Part shown: piece after piece, positions 56,631 through 64,000 of the stretch
How the letters are laid out: each line of letters opens with the position of its first letter
How positions within the stretch are numbered: the first letter of the stretch is position 1
From: Ardenticatena maritima
GTDB taxonomy: Bacteria; Chloroflexota; Anaerolineae; Ardenticatenales; Ardenticatenaceae
Length of the DNA stretch: 64,000 nucleotides
Direction: 5' to 3'
Assembly: GCF_001306175.1 (NCBI RefSeq)
Contig: NZ_LGKN01000009.1
Coordinates: forward strand, 393,038-457,037
The notes under the pieces: generated by a model
What the model saw: the letters and a program-made list of their open reading frames with translations, nothing else
Database searches by the model: none
Told to the model about the DNA's origin: nothing
Translations under genes and position numbers: made by a program

Positions 56631-56721
56631 TGGTTCTTGCCTCCTCTTCGAGGTATGAATTTGTCAGGCTGGTGTCGCCAGTCTAGCACATCTCGCACAA
56701 TGAGGGGAAGCGCCCCCCATT

Positions 56722-59700
56722 TCAGAGCCGAAACGCGGCATCGCCGTAAAAGAGATAACTGCCCCACGTGACATCCGTCCAGCGGCGTTGCTCGAACACG
56801 GCACGCCGCGCCTTGTGCAAGGCTTGCCCCAGCGCGTCGCCTTGCAACACATGCGTGTAGAACGCCCGCGCCATTTCCTCGGCGTCTGTATCACTCACGC
56901 GCCAGGCGGTGGCAACCACATTGCGGCTCCCCGTGGCGATGAACGCCGCCGCCAGCCCCGCCGCCATACGGTGCGCTTCTCGCCAAGTCAACGTTTCCGC
57001 CTGCCCACTTTCGCACGCATTCAAAAAGACCACCGCCGGGCGCGTCGGCAATTGCAGAATGTTTTGCGCGGTGATACGCTCCTGCCCCTCGGCGTCCAGG
57101 AAGAGCGCGCTCAATTCCGGGCGTTCTGCGTTGAAAGCCGCATGCCCCGCAAAATGCAACACATGATATCCGCCCATCTCGCCCAGCAAGTCAATCGCCT
57201 GCGTGCCTTCCCACAAGCGCACATCCAGCCGCGGGTGCGCCGACAATAACTCGTAGAGACGCTGCCCCTCGGCTTGCGCCGCGGGCAAATCCCCCGTGGG
57301 GTTGGCAACAATCAGCACGCGCACTTTGCCCGCAGAAGGCGGCGGCAAAATCGCCCCAGCGACGCGCTCCGTCACCAACCGCCGCGTCACCACCGAGTGC
57401 AGCAGCAAAGGCGTTTCGCCGCGCGGGAACAATTCCCATGGAATTTGCGCGGTAAACGCATCCAGGCGCAGCGTCAGCACGGTATCATCGGGCAACGCAT
57501 CCAGCGCCCCGCGCAGTTCAGAAGGAATCAATTGGTCGCGGATGGTGCGCAGGCGCTTCAAGGTGGTCTCATGCACATCGCCGGGGCTGTGCGGCAAAAT
57601 GCGCACGGCGTTTTCAATAGTCTGCAAGAAACGTTCCACCTGCGAGGGGTCGAACGGCAGGGTGTAGCGCGGTTCACTGGCCAGCGGCTCAGGACCGGTA
57701 TACGAAAACTCCAACGACGTGCCATCGGGGTGCCGCAAAATGCTCAAATAGGCCTGTTTCCACGCTGGGCGGCTCGTTGTCGTCGGTTGAGGCGCGCCCT
57801 CAGAGCCATACAAGCGCGTAATCCAGCGCTTTCGCGCTGCACTTTGGGCGTCTTTCGCCGAAAGCGTCTCACGCGTCTCAACCACCATCGGCACAGGCGT
57901 ATCGCCCCAACCGTAGGTCAGCGCCTGCTGCAAGGTCTGGTACTTCTCCGCGTCATACTCAACTATGTAGAGCGTTTTGATCGAGGCGGACGCCCCAAAC
58001 GTTGCCAGTGTGTCCAGCACACCGCGCACGAACTCCCGCGCGGCAATGCCCACAGGCAAACCGCCGCCCCCCGCACCATGCACAATGCTGGCAACCTCTT
58101 CGACACCCAGCAAAATCGCCGTCTGCGCAACGACACGCCCCACCGCCTGCACAATTTGCAAACGCTCCTGCTCCGAGACGGCAAACTCTTCAAGCGTCCC
58201 CAGCCCGGCCACCAACACCACATCGGCGGGCAAACGCCCCAGCGTGGGCACGGGGAAAACAGTCGCCCGCGCGCCCGTCAGGCTGCCTTGCTGAACCAGC
58301 GCGGAAATGACGCCGCCCAACCTATCATCCACATAGCCGGCTGCGCCCCCCACAGCCGCGCCCTGCACATGGTTGACGACCAGCGCCGTCGCGGGGGCGT
58401 CCGTAATCGAGCCGTGCGCCACCACCAGTTTGAGCGGTTGCGCGGGCGTGGCTGGTTCAACAGGCGGTTGCTCCGTATCCGCCGAGGGCGTCGCATCTGT
58501 TGCGTGCCCGGTCTCTGTCGGTTCGGTGGGGGTGAACGTCAAGCCGCGGTCAGCCCGCCATGTCGGCGGCTGCACACCCAAATCGAAAGCGCGCCGCACA
58601 GCGGCAAAATGTTCCAAGAACTCGTCCCACAACGCTTCGCGGCTGAAATCAAGCGCGCCGTACAAGTCGCGCAAGGCGACATCATCCACTCCCCGCTCAG
58701 GGAAATAGACCGAGACGCCGCTCACCGCCAGCGGTTCGGGGGCGTTCCCCCCGCGGCGCACAAGCGCCTGGTTGGCTAACACGAGGTTGCCCTGTGGGTG
58801 CAACAGGTTGCGTATCTGCGCCAGCACCGAGCGCGCGCCAGGCGGCAGATGAGGTTGTTGCGCGAGCGCCGCGGCAAACGTCCCCACGTCCACGTAATCG
58901 GGGCGGTTGTAGAAGCGGTGCGCCTGCTGGCGCGCGTTGAGCACAGCCCGGAAGACGGGCGCTTCATGCAACGAGGCAAGCAACGCTTGCGCCAGCGCGT
59001 TCCAGGCGTTCACCAGGGCGGGCAAGCGCGCCGTCGCCACCGCCGATTGGGTGATTTCATGCTGAAAACGGCTATACACGCCCAGGTTGTAGGTCTCCAC
59101 GTAGTCGCGCACGAGCGCACGCGCCACCTGTTCGGGCGTTGCGCCCGGCAGCGCCTGCACCAGCCGGTTGTAAGGCCAACCGTAGGCGGGTTCCAGCGCC
59201 TGCGAGGCGACAACCAGGCGCGCCTGCTCGCGCACCTGGTACTGCACTTCGAGCATCGCCATCAAACAGGCGTCGAAGCCCAGCAAGTCAATGGCGGGGA
59301 GACCGGCGTCCGCCAGCGCCTGTTGGAGCGCCTGTTGCAGTTCGCGGTTGTCGAGGAAATCGAGCGATGAGTCATCGTAGAGCACGCCGCGCTGCGAAGG
59401 GGTGGCGGCGGCGGTGCTGAGGTGTTCCAGCGTCGAGGTGAAGAGCGCCCGCCGAAACGCAGGCACGTTGAAGACGGCACGCATCGCAGGTTCTTCCCGC
59501 GCCGCTTCATCCAGCCGCGCACGAAAGCGGGCGTACACATCGGTATCGTCCCACCCATTGCCATGGTTCCACAGCACAAGCGCATAGTGCCGCGCGGGAT
59601 ACGTCTGCACCGCCCAGACGATGAAATCGCGCAAGGTGGCGGGGTCGCCCGTGTTGGTTTCATCCAACGTCTGCACACGGTCGCTCGCCAGGTCGGCGGC

Positions 59701-59910
59701 GGGCGAAAGATGGTAGCGGTGCGTCCCCTGCTCGCGCGTATCGAATTGCACGACCACGTGCACACGGTCGCGGGCGTCGGGGGAAAGGCGGCGCAAGCCG
59801 TCTTTCAGTTCCTGCACATCCAAATAGCCAAACGCATCCAGCGGGTCGGCGAGCAAAATGCCATTGTCGCCCGCCATATACAGCATCAACGTCCAATCAG
59901 CCTGGCTCAT
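56722..59910 (-). CDS. C11 peptidase - M17 N-domain - CHAT fusion protein
   Basis: A 1062-residue protein joining two caspase-fold proteases. Residues 1-445 are a clostripain (C11) unit with catalytic His116 in LVLWNHGNGWDD and Cys215 in GFDACLMAM. A Thr/Pro-rich linker (455-490) follows. Residues 492-690 resemble the N-terminal (macro-like) domain of leucyl aminopeptidase M17 (LVVNHVQGAAVGGAAGYVDD, PTLGRLPADVVLVAGLG). Residues 760-1062 form a CHAT domain with His923 in LHFAGHA and Cys966 in FLNACESGQ. No signal peptide. The ATG at 59910 follows AAGGGG. CHAT proteases elsewhere serve in immunity or programmed proteolysis. Confidence 0.85.
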   Translation of the reverse strand: MSQADWTLMLYMAGDNGILLADPLDAFGYLDVQELKDGLRRLSPDARDRVHVVVQFDTREQGTHRYHLSPAADLASDRVQTLDETNTGDPATLRDFIVWAVQTYPARHYALVLWNHGNGWDDTDVYARFRARLDEAAREEPAMRAVFNVPAFRRALFTSTLEHLSTAAATPSQRGVLYDDSSLDFLDNRELQQALQQALADAGLPAIDLLGFDACLMAMLEVQYQVREQARLVVASQALEPAYGWPYNRLVQALPGATPEQVARALVRDYVETYNLGVYSRFQHEITQSAVATARLPALVNAWNALAQALLASLHEAPVFRAVLNARQQAHRFYNRPDYVDVGTFAAALAQQPHLPPGARSVLAQIRNLLHPQGNLVLANQALVRRGGNAPEPLAVSGVSVYFPERGVDDVALRDLYGALDFSREALWDEFLEHFAAVRRAFDLGVQPPTWRADRGLTFTPTEPTETGHATDATPSADTEQPPVEPATPAQPLKLVVAHGSITDAPATALVVNHVQGAAVGGAAGYVDDRLGGVISALVQQGSLTGARATVFPVPTLGRLPADVVLVAGLGTLEEFAVSEQERLQIVQAVGRVVAQTAILLGVEEVASIVHGAGGGGLPVGIAAREFVRGVLDTLATFGASASIKTLYIVEYDAEKYQTLQQALTYGWGDTPVPMVVETRETLSAKDAQSAARKRWITRLYGSEGAPQPTTTSRPAWKQAYLSILRHPDGTSLEFSYTGPEPLASEPRYTLPFDPSQVERFLQTIENAVRILPHSPGDVHETTLKRLRTIRDQLIPSELRGALDALPDDTVLTLRLDAFTAQIPWELFPRGETPLLLHSVVTRRLVTERVAGAILPPPSAGKVRVLIVANPTGDLPAAQAEGQRLYELLSAHPRLDVRLWEGTQAIDLLGEMGGYHVLHFAGHAAFNAERPELSALFLDAEGQERITAQNILQLPTRPAVVFLNACESGQAETLTWREAHRMAAGLAAAFIATGSRNVVATAWRVSDTDAEEMARAFYTHVLQGDALGQALHKARRAVFEQRRWTDVTWGSYLFYGDAAFRL

Positions 59911-59942
59911 AGGCACCCCTTCGGCGGCTGTTCTTTGACGGT

Positions 59943-61067
59943 TCAGACAATGCCATCCTCAAACATCACGAAACGCCCGTTCTTCTGGAAGAGTTCGCCG
60001 TCCACGTACACTTCACTGTCGCGGCGCAGTTCACAAACCAAATCCCAGTGAATGGCGGACTGGTTCTTGCCCCCCGTTTCGGGATAACTGCGCCCCAGCG
60101 CCATGTGAATGGTGCCGCCAATTTTTTCATCAAAGAGCGTATTGCGCATGACGTGCTGAATGTTGTAGTTCGTGCCAAAGGCAAATTCACCCAGATACCG
60201 CGCACCTTCATCTGTGTTCAGCATTTCCAGCAAAAACGCTTCGTTGTGCGTCGCCGACGCCTCAACCACGCGCCCCTGTTCAAAGCGCAAACGAGCGCCG
60301 CGCACTTCACGCCCGGCATAGACGGCGGGCAATTCAAACGTCACCACGCCTTCGACGCGCTCTTCAACCGGTCCTGTGAAAATTTCGCCGCCTGGGAAGT
60401 TCTTTTTGCCGTCATCGTTGAGCCAGATACGCCCTTCCACACCCACGCGCAAATCGGTGCCCGGCCCCTTCACGTGAATTTCCCGCGCCTGGCTGAGCAC
60501 TTCGATGAGTTGCTGTTGGCGCGCCGCCATTTGTTGCCAGCGTGCCACGGGGTCGGGTTCGTTGAGGAAACAGGCGTCGAAGACGAAATCAAACAGGTCA
60601 AGCAAACCCATTTCGGCGTCCTGGGCGTAGGCGGGGGTGGGGAAAAGCGTCAACGTCCAAAGCAGGTCGTCGGTGGCGGCGCGGCGCATATACGTTTCCA
60701 TCCAGGGCTGGCGGGCGCGTTGCAAGCGCACCATCTTCTTCGGGTCCACCTTCGTCAACGCGCGCGTATTTTGCCCGCTCATAATCGAATAGAGAATGTC
60801 GGCGCGCTCGATTTCGGCCATTTCAATGTCGGAGAGGGCGTCCAGCACGTTGTCGGCGGCATGGCGAAAGAAGATTTCTTCCAACACCGGCGGCGCCAGG
60901 CGCAGGTGCGGCAACCCGCCACGTTCCAAAATGGCGCGGCACAACTCGACAACCAGCGGTTCCGCCAACGTCGTCCCTCGAATGAGCACATGCGCGCCTT
61001 CACGCACCGGCGCTGTGTAGGTCGTCATCACCTCAGCCCATTTACGAATACGGCTGTCGTTGTACAT
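59943..61067 (-). CDS. Aminopeptidase, family M29
   Basis: A 374-residue AmpS/PepS-type metallo-aminopeptidase. Metal-site motifs GGEIFTGPVEERVEGVV (two glutamates) near residue 235 and NYNIQHVMRNTLFDEKIGGTIHMALG near 310 are intact, and IHWDLV near 345 supplies the last ligands. Such enzymes remove N-terminal residues broadly and are common in thermophiles. The ATG at 61067 follows AAAGGAGCAGGAG. It is 32 bases upstream of the C11-CHAT gene, so the two are probably co-expressed. Confidence 0.9.
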   Translation of the reverse strand: MYNDSRIRKWAEVMTTYTAPVREGAHVLIRGTTLAEPLVVELCRAILERGGLPHLRLAPPVLEEIFFRHAADNVLDALSDIEMAEIERADILYSIMSGQNTRALTKVDPKKMVRLQRARQPWMETYMRRAATDDLLWTLTLFPTPAYAQDAEMGLLDLFDFVFDACFLNEPDPVARWQQMAARQQQLIEVLSQAREIHVKGPGTDLRVGVEGRIWLNDDGKKNFPGGEIFTGPVEERVEGVVTFELPAVYAGREVRGARLRFEQGRVVEASATHNEAFLLEMLNTDEGARYLGEFAFGTNYNIQHVMRNTLFDEKIGGTIHMALGRSYPETGGKNQSAIHWDLVCELRRDSEVYVDGELFQKNGRFVMFEDGIV

Positions 61068-61107
61068 GCTCCTGCTCCTTTGCTGAAAAGTGGTTATGTG
61101 GTTTGGC

Positions 61108-61148
61108 GCTTCACGCGGTTTGTGAAGCATACCACGTACTTCTATAAT
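61108..61148 (+). promoter_or_regulatory. Promoter and operator of the ModE-like gene
   Basis: TTGTGA (61120-61125) and TATAAT (61143-61148) with 17 bases between. A perfect inverted repeat GCTTCAC-N7-GTGAAGC (61108-61128) covers the -35, between divergent genes, so it may control both directions. Confidence 0.7.
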
Positions 61149-61189
61149 GTCGAACGCAAAAACGCAAATAGGAACGGGGCAAACTATCC

Positions 61190-61537
61190 ATGCGCGTGCG
61201 GTTCAACGTTTGGATTGAAGACGAAAAAGGCGACGCCATCCTGACATTGTGGCGTATCCGCCTGCTGGAAGCCGTCCGTGAAACGGGGTCAATCAATGCG
61301 GCGGCGCAAAAAATGGGCGTGCAATTTCGCACCGCGTGGAACAAAATTCACGAGATGGAAGAAGGGCTAGGCACCAAACTAGTGGAAAGCCAGACCGGCG
61401 GCGCGGGCGGCGGTGGAACGACGCTGACGCCCGAAGCCGAAACGCTGGTGGAGCGCTTCCACCGCCTCACAGAAGGGCTACCGGAATTGCTGGAAGAACG
61501 GTTCAAGACGCTGTTTGAACACGAAAACGCACGATGA
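61190..61537 (+). CDS. ModE N-domain / LysR-type winged-helix regulator
   Basis: A 115-residue DNA-binding protein of the ModE N-terminal type (DILTLWRIRLLEAVRETGSINAAAQKMG-like helix-turn-helix, then WNKIHEMEEGLGTKLVESQTGGAGGGGTTLT). The molybdate-binding Mop domains are absent, so it may respond to something else or act constitutively. It overlaps the next gene by four bases and probably regulates its own four- or five-gene operon. Confidence 0.8.
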   Translation: MRVRFNVWIEDEKGDAILTLWRIRLLEAVRETGSINAAAQKMGVQFRTAWNKIHEMEEGLGTKLVESQTGGAGGGGTTLTPEAETLVERFHRLTEGLPELLEERFKTLFEHENAR

Positions 61538-61896
61538 GCCGCACAAAAGTCCTTTGGGTTCGCGAGCCAGCCTTGCAAGCCATTCTGAGCGGGCGCAAAC
61601 GGGTCGAAGTCCGCGTGGGGTATCCGAATATCCGCCGCTTGCAACGAGGGGACGTGTTGTTGCTGAATGAGCGCTATCCGTACCGCATTCGCGATATCCG
61701 CGTCTATCCTTCACACGAGGCGCTTTTGGCGCATGAAGACCCCCACACGATTGCGCCCCATCTGCGCCCCGAAGAGGTGTTGCCCGCCTTGCGCGCGCTC
61801 TATCCGCCCGAAAAAGAAGCCCTGGGCGTCTACGCCCTTGAAATTGAGCCCATCGAACCGTCAACCAATTCGCAAACCGACGAAGCGACACAATGA
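61534..61896 (+). CDS. ASCH-domain protein
   Basis: A 120-residue protein with an ASCH/PUA-like fold: WVREPALQAILSGRKRVEVRVGYPNIRRLQRGDVLLLN is the typical RNA-contacting start. Relatives bind RNA or hydrolyse N4-acetylcytidine. The N-terminal ATGA overlaps the regulator, and the C-terminal ATGA overlaps the phosphoesterase. Confidence 0.75.
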   Translation: MSRTKVLWVREPALQAILSGRKRVEVRVGYPNIRRLQRGDVLLLNERYPYRIRDIRVYPSHEALLAHEDPHTIAPHLRPEEVLPALRALYPPEKEALGVYALEIEPIEPSTNSQTDEATQ

Positions 61897-62735
61897 AACT
61901 TGCCATCCTTTCGGATATTCACGGAAACCAACCCGCGCTCGAAGCGGTGCTTGAAGATTTGCAGCGGGAAGATCCCGACTACGTTGTGGTCGCTGGCGAC
62001 CTGGTCAATCGTGGTCCCCACAACGCCGAGGTGGTGGACATGGTGCGCGCCCACCCGGAGTGGCGCGTCATCCAAGGCAATCACGATGAGTTGGTCGCCG
62101 ACTGGGTCCTGGGGCGCGCCAGCGAAAACCTGTACAACGACCCCGCCTACACACCGCTGAACTGGGTTGCCGAGCAACTGGGCAATGAGCGCGTGGCGTA
62201 TCTCGACCAGTTGCCTTTTGAGCATGTTGTCGAACTTCCCAACACCGCGCCGGTGCTGGTGGTACACGGAAGCCCGCGCCACAACCGCGAAGGGTTGCGC
62301 CCCTCGCTCGATGATGAGACGCTGGCGACCATTCTTGAAGGCGTCGATGCGCCCGTGGTGGTGGGGGCGCACACCCACGTCCCCATGGCGCGCCGTGTCG
62401 GGCGCTGGCTGGTGCTCAACAGCGGCGCGGTGGGTACGCCCTTCAACGCCGACCCCCGCGCGCAGTACCTCTTGCTGGAATGGCGCAATGGGACCTGGGC
62501 ACCCCGCTTCCGCCAGATTGAATACGACCGCCAACCCGTGCTGGAAGCCTTTGAGCGCACAGGCTATCTTGACAAGGGGTTTATTGTCCATATCTTCCGG
62601 TACGAATTCCTGACAGCCCGCAGCCATCTTTACTATTACGATTTTTGGTGCCGCGAGCGTGGGCTTCCCATGAACATGGAAAGTTGGCAGCAGTATGTCG
62701 CCGAATGGGAAGCGCGCCAGATTGCGGCTTCATGA
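61893..62735 (+). CDS. Calcineurin-like metallophosphoesterase
   Basis: A 280-residue YfcE/MPE-type phosphodiesterase. Metal motifs are ILSDIHGN, AGDLVNRGP, GNHDE, VHGSPRHN and GAHTHVPM. An extended C-terminal 60 residues (YEFLTARSHLYYYDFW) is unusual. Small family members act on phosphodiesters or nucleotides. The ATG overlaps the ASCH gene stop. Confidence 0.85.
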   Translation: MKLAILSDIHGNQPALEAVLEDLQREDPDYVVVAGDLVNRGPHNAEVVDMVRAHPEWRVIQGNHDELVADWVLGRASENLYNDPAYTPLNWVAEQLGNERVAYLDQLPFEHVVELPNTAPVLVVHGSPRHNREGLRPSLDDETLATILEGVDAPVVVGAHTHVPMARRVGRWLVLNSGAVGTPFNADPRAQYLLLEWRNGTWAPRFRQIEYDRQPVLEAFERTGYLDKGFIVHIFRYEFLTARSHLYYYDFWCRERGLPMNMESWQQYVAEWEARQIAAS

Positions 62736-62745
62736 GGAGCAGAGG

Positions 62746-63234
62746 ATGACGACGAAACGCGAGACCGTTTTGAACGCACTCCGCGACGCTCGCCGCGACC
62801 TCATCGCGGCTATGCAAGGTGTCGATATGCAAGCCGTGCTCGATGAAAACGGCGGTCGTTTGCACGATTGGCTTGCCTACATTGCGGCATGGGACCGCGA
62901 AGTCCTGGCGGCGGTGCAAGCGCTCATCGAAAACGACCAGGGCTATCGCACGGCTGATTTTGATACGTGGGAAACGTGGAGCAGCCGCGAAGTGGCCCGC
63001 CGCGCCACCTGGCCTGAAGAACAAGTGCGCATGGACTTCGGCATGGTGCGCCTCGAACTCATTTCCCTGCTCTCGCAAATGGAACCCAATTTCTTCGAGC
63101 AGGAACTTGAAACGCCCTGGGACCGCACCCGTACCACAATCGCCCACCTGCTTGAAGCGGTGAGCATCGCCCACGATCGCGAGTTGACAGCGCTCCTGCA
63201 CGAATACAAGCGCACCACCAACAACGAAGCGTGA
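62746..63234 (+). CDS. DinB/DfsB-like four-helix protein
   Basis: A 162-residue helical protein of the DinB/DUF1706 (ClbS/DfsB) kind: LHDWLAYIAAWDREVLAAV and a distal HLLEAVSIAHDRELTALL, with metal-type histidines. Family roles include thiol transfer, resistance proteins and DNA-damage response. The ATG follows GAGCAGAGG, ten bases after the phosphoesterase. Confidence 0.65.
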   Translation: MTTKRETVLNALRDARRDLIAAMQGVDMQAVLDENGGRLHDWLAYIAAWDREVLAAVQALIENDQGYRTADFDTWETWSSREVARRATWPEEQVRMDFGMVRLELISLLSQMEPNFFEQELETPWDRTRTTIAHLLEAVSIAHDRELTALLHEYKRTTNNEA

Positions 63235-63244
63235 GGCGTCTGCC

Positions 63245-63619
63245 ATGCAATATCTGCTGATTGGCATCGGGGGATTTCTGGGGGCAAACACGCGCTACCT
63301 GCTGGGGCGCTGGCTCGACGCACGCTACGGCGGGGCGTTCCCGTTGGGCACTTTCATCATCAACATTTCGGGCAGTTTCTTGCTGGCGCTTTTCATGACA
63401 CTCACCACCGAGCGCATCCCACTCGACCCACGCTGGCGCTTTTTGCTCGCCGTGGGGTTCTTCGGCTCTTATACCACGTTTTCAACATTCAGTGTGGAAA
63501 CGTTTCGCCTGCTGGAAAGCGGCGCGTGGCTGCTGGCAATGGGGAACGCGCTGGGCAGTGTCGGGTTTGGCTTGCTGGGAGCGTGGGTAGGCGTGCTCAC
63601 CGCCCGCACGCTCTGGTGA
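63245..63619 (+). CDS. crcB: Fluoride ion channel CrcB/Fluc
   Basis: A 124-residue membrane protein with four helices. The Fluc marks are GGFLGANTRYLLGRW, GTFIINISGSFLLAL and FFGSYTTFSTFSVE, the phenylalanine-lined pore. It assembles as an antiparallel dimer and lets fluoride leave. Only ten bases separate it from the preceding gene, so there is no room for the fluoride riboswitch that often precedes crcB. Confidence 0.93.
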   Translation: MQYLLIGIGGFLGANTRYLLGRWLDARYGGAFPLGTFIINISGSFLLALFMTLTTERIPLDPRWRFLLAVGFFGSYTTFSTFSVETFRLLESGAWLLAMGNALGSVGFGLLGAWVGVLTARTLW

Positions 63620-63637
63620 GCCCGCTCCGGGCAGACC

Positions 63638-63671
63638 GCGCCAGGTTTTGGCAAAAAACCTGGCGCTTTTT
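63638..63671 (+). terminator. Terminator of the ModE-CrcB operon
   Basis: A 12-bp stem (63638-63649 with 63655-63666) followed by TTTTT. Confidence 0.9.
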
Positions 63672-63707
63672 GTATGGTAGCCCCCCTCACAATTGCAAAA
63701 CCGCATC

Positions 63708-63767
63708 TTGACACACCCGCCCACCTGTGATACACTCCCCGCAACCTTTGTTAGAACATCTGTTCTA
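63708..63767 (+). promoter_or_regulatory. Promoter with LexA-type operator
   Basis: TTGACA (63708-63713), 17 bases, TACACT (63731-63736). Just downstream is the perfect 7-2-7 palindrome TAGAACATCTGTTCTA (63752-63767), which contains the GAAC-N4-GTTC pattern of Gram-positive LexA (SOS) boxes. Confidence 0.7.
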
Positions 63768-63794
63768 TCTCTCAGCGCCAGGGGGGAACGTGCC

Positions 63795-64000
63795 ATGACC
63801 ACCTTCTCGACCAATCTCAGCCAAATCACCAGCGCCGCCCTCGCCGGCCGCCAGGCCGACCTGCGCGCCGCTATCCGCCAGACCCTCGCGCAGGTCAACG
63901 CCCTGGTCCGCGACATCCAAACGCCCGCCTGCTCGCCCGACGACCTCCTCGCCTTCCAGCGCCGCGCCCGCCGCGCCCGCCACCGCATCCAGACGCTCGC
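63795..64000 (+). CDS. Start of a protein of unknown function (3'-truncated)
   Basis: An open frame of 68 codons from ATG 63795 to the window end. It begins TTFSTNLSQITSAALAGRQ and continues as an Ala/Arg/Leu-rich amphipathic helix (RRARRARHRIQTL). The ribosome site GGGGGGAACG is close upstream. Codon use is extremely C-rich at third positions. The nearby LexA-type box suggests a DNA-damage-induced gene. I do not recognise the family. Confidence 0.55.
   Translation, partial: MTTFSTNLSQITSAALAGRQADLRAAIRQTLAQVNALVRDIQTPACSPDDLLAFQRRARRARHRIQTL

Noticed and set aside
63235..63244. Fluoride riboswitch before crcB
   Set aside because: Only ten bases separate crcB from the upstream gene.

Overview
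The window reads as a chromosomal segment of a GC-rich, probably thermophilic member of the Chloroflexota, possibly related to Ardenticatena. That placement is inference. It rests on a LysW-dependent (alpha-aminoadipate) lysine operon, a Rex repressor, M29 and C11 peptidases, lipoproteins with Pro/Thr-rich linkers, and the absence of outer-membrane genes. I see no rRNA, CRISPR array, insertion sequence, integrase or replication origin. There is one tRNA (Cys, GCA).

Layout. 1-2.8 kb (+): the end of a carboxylate-amine ligase and a MoxR/McrB-type AAA ATPase. 2.8-11 kb (-): mreB downstream of a complete F-type ATP synthase operon (atpB-E-F-H-A-G-D-C) driven from a strong promoter near 11.04 kb. 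11.1-12.5 kb (-): an rRNA/tRNA cytosine methyltransferase. 12.6-21.5 kb (+): a lysine operon (lysW-X-Y-Z-J-K, homocitrate synthase, homoaconitase large and small subunits) preceded by a leader of about 430 bases. That leader holds two short lysine-codon-rich reading frames, each followed by an intrinsic terminator and an overlapping alternative helix. I interpret it as a tandem lysine attenuator, the main discovery in this window. 21.5-25 kb: rex with its own Rex box, then an AT-richer stretch with a membrane PAS-GGDEF-EAL protein. 25.2-31.7 kb: tRNA-Cys, a GH13 glycosidase with a LacI-type operator, a zinc sensor and zinc-exporting P-type ATPase, hisC, and a frameshifted secreted protein.

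31.7-34.8 kb (-): a methyltransferase, a double thioredoxin, a TlpA-like lipoprotein, a SpoU-type RNA methylase and a stand-alone CBM48 protein. 34.9-40.2 kb (-): a branched-chain amino acid ABC transporter (livK-H-M-G-F). 40.2-43.4 kb: two URO-D-like paralogues on opposite strands around a shared promoter region, with a ferredoxin, a DUF1648 membrane protein and a thioesterase. 43.4-48.4 kb (+): rpsP-khpA-rimM, then cobalamin-dependent metH. 48.4-51.9 kb: an MFS transporter, a small molybdopterin-type protein and a DUF190-CBS4 protein. 52-54.7 kb (+): a large glycan-type lipoprotein and a tiny lipoprotein remnant. 54.8-61.1 kb (-): an M29 aminopeptidase, a 1062-residue C11-M17N-CHAT double-caspase-fold protein and a Rossmann-fold protein, probably one operon. 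61.2-63.6 kb (+): a ModE-like regulator, ASCH protein, phosphoesterase, DinB-like protein and crcB. From 63.8 kb (+) a gene begins behind a perfect LexA-type palindrome and runs off the window.

Regulation is unusually legible. Near-consensus sigma70-type promoters are visible for the atp, lys, rex, zinc, GH13, liv and rpsP units, and several carry clear operators. Most transcription units end in strong hairpins, many of them shared between converging genes.
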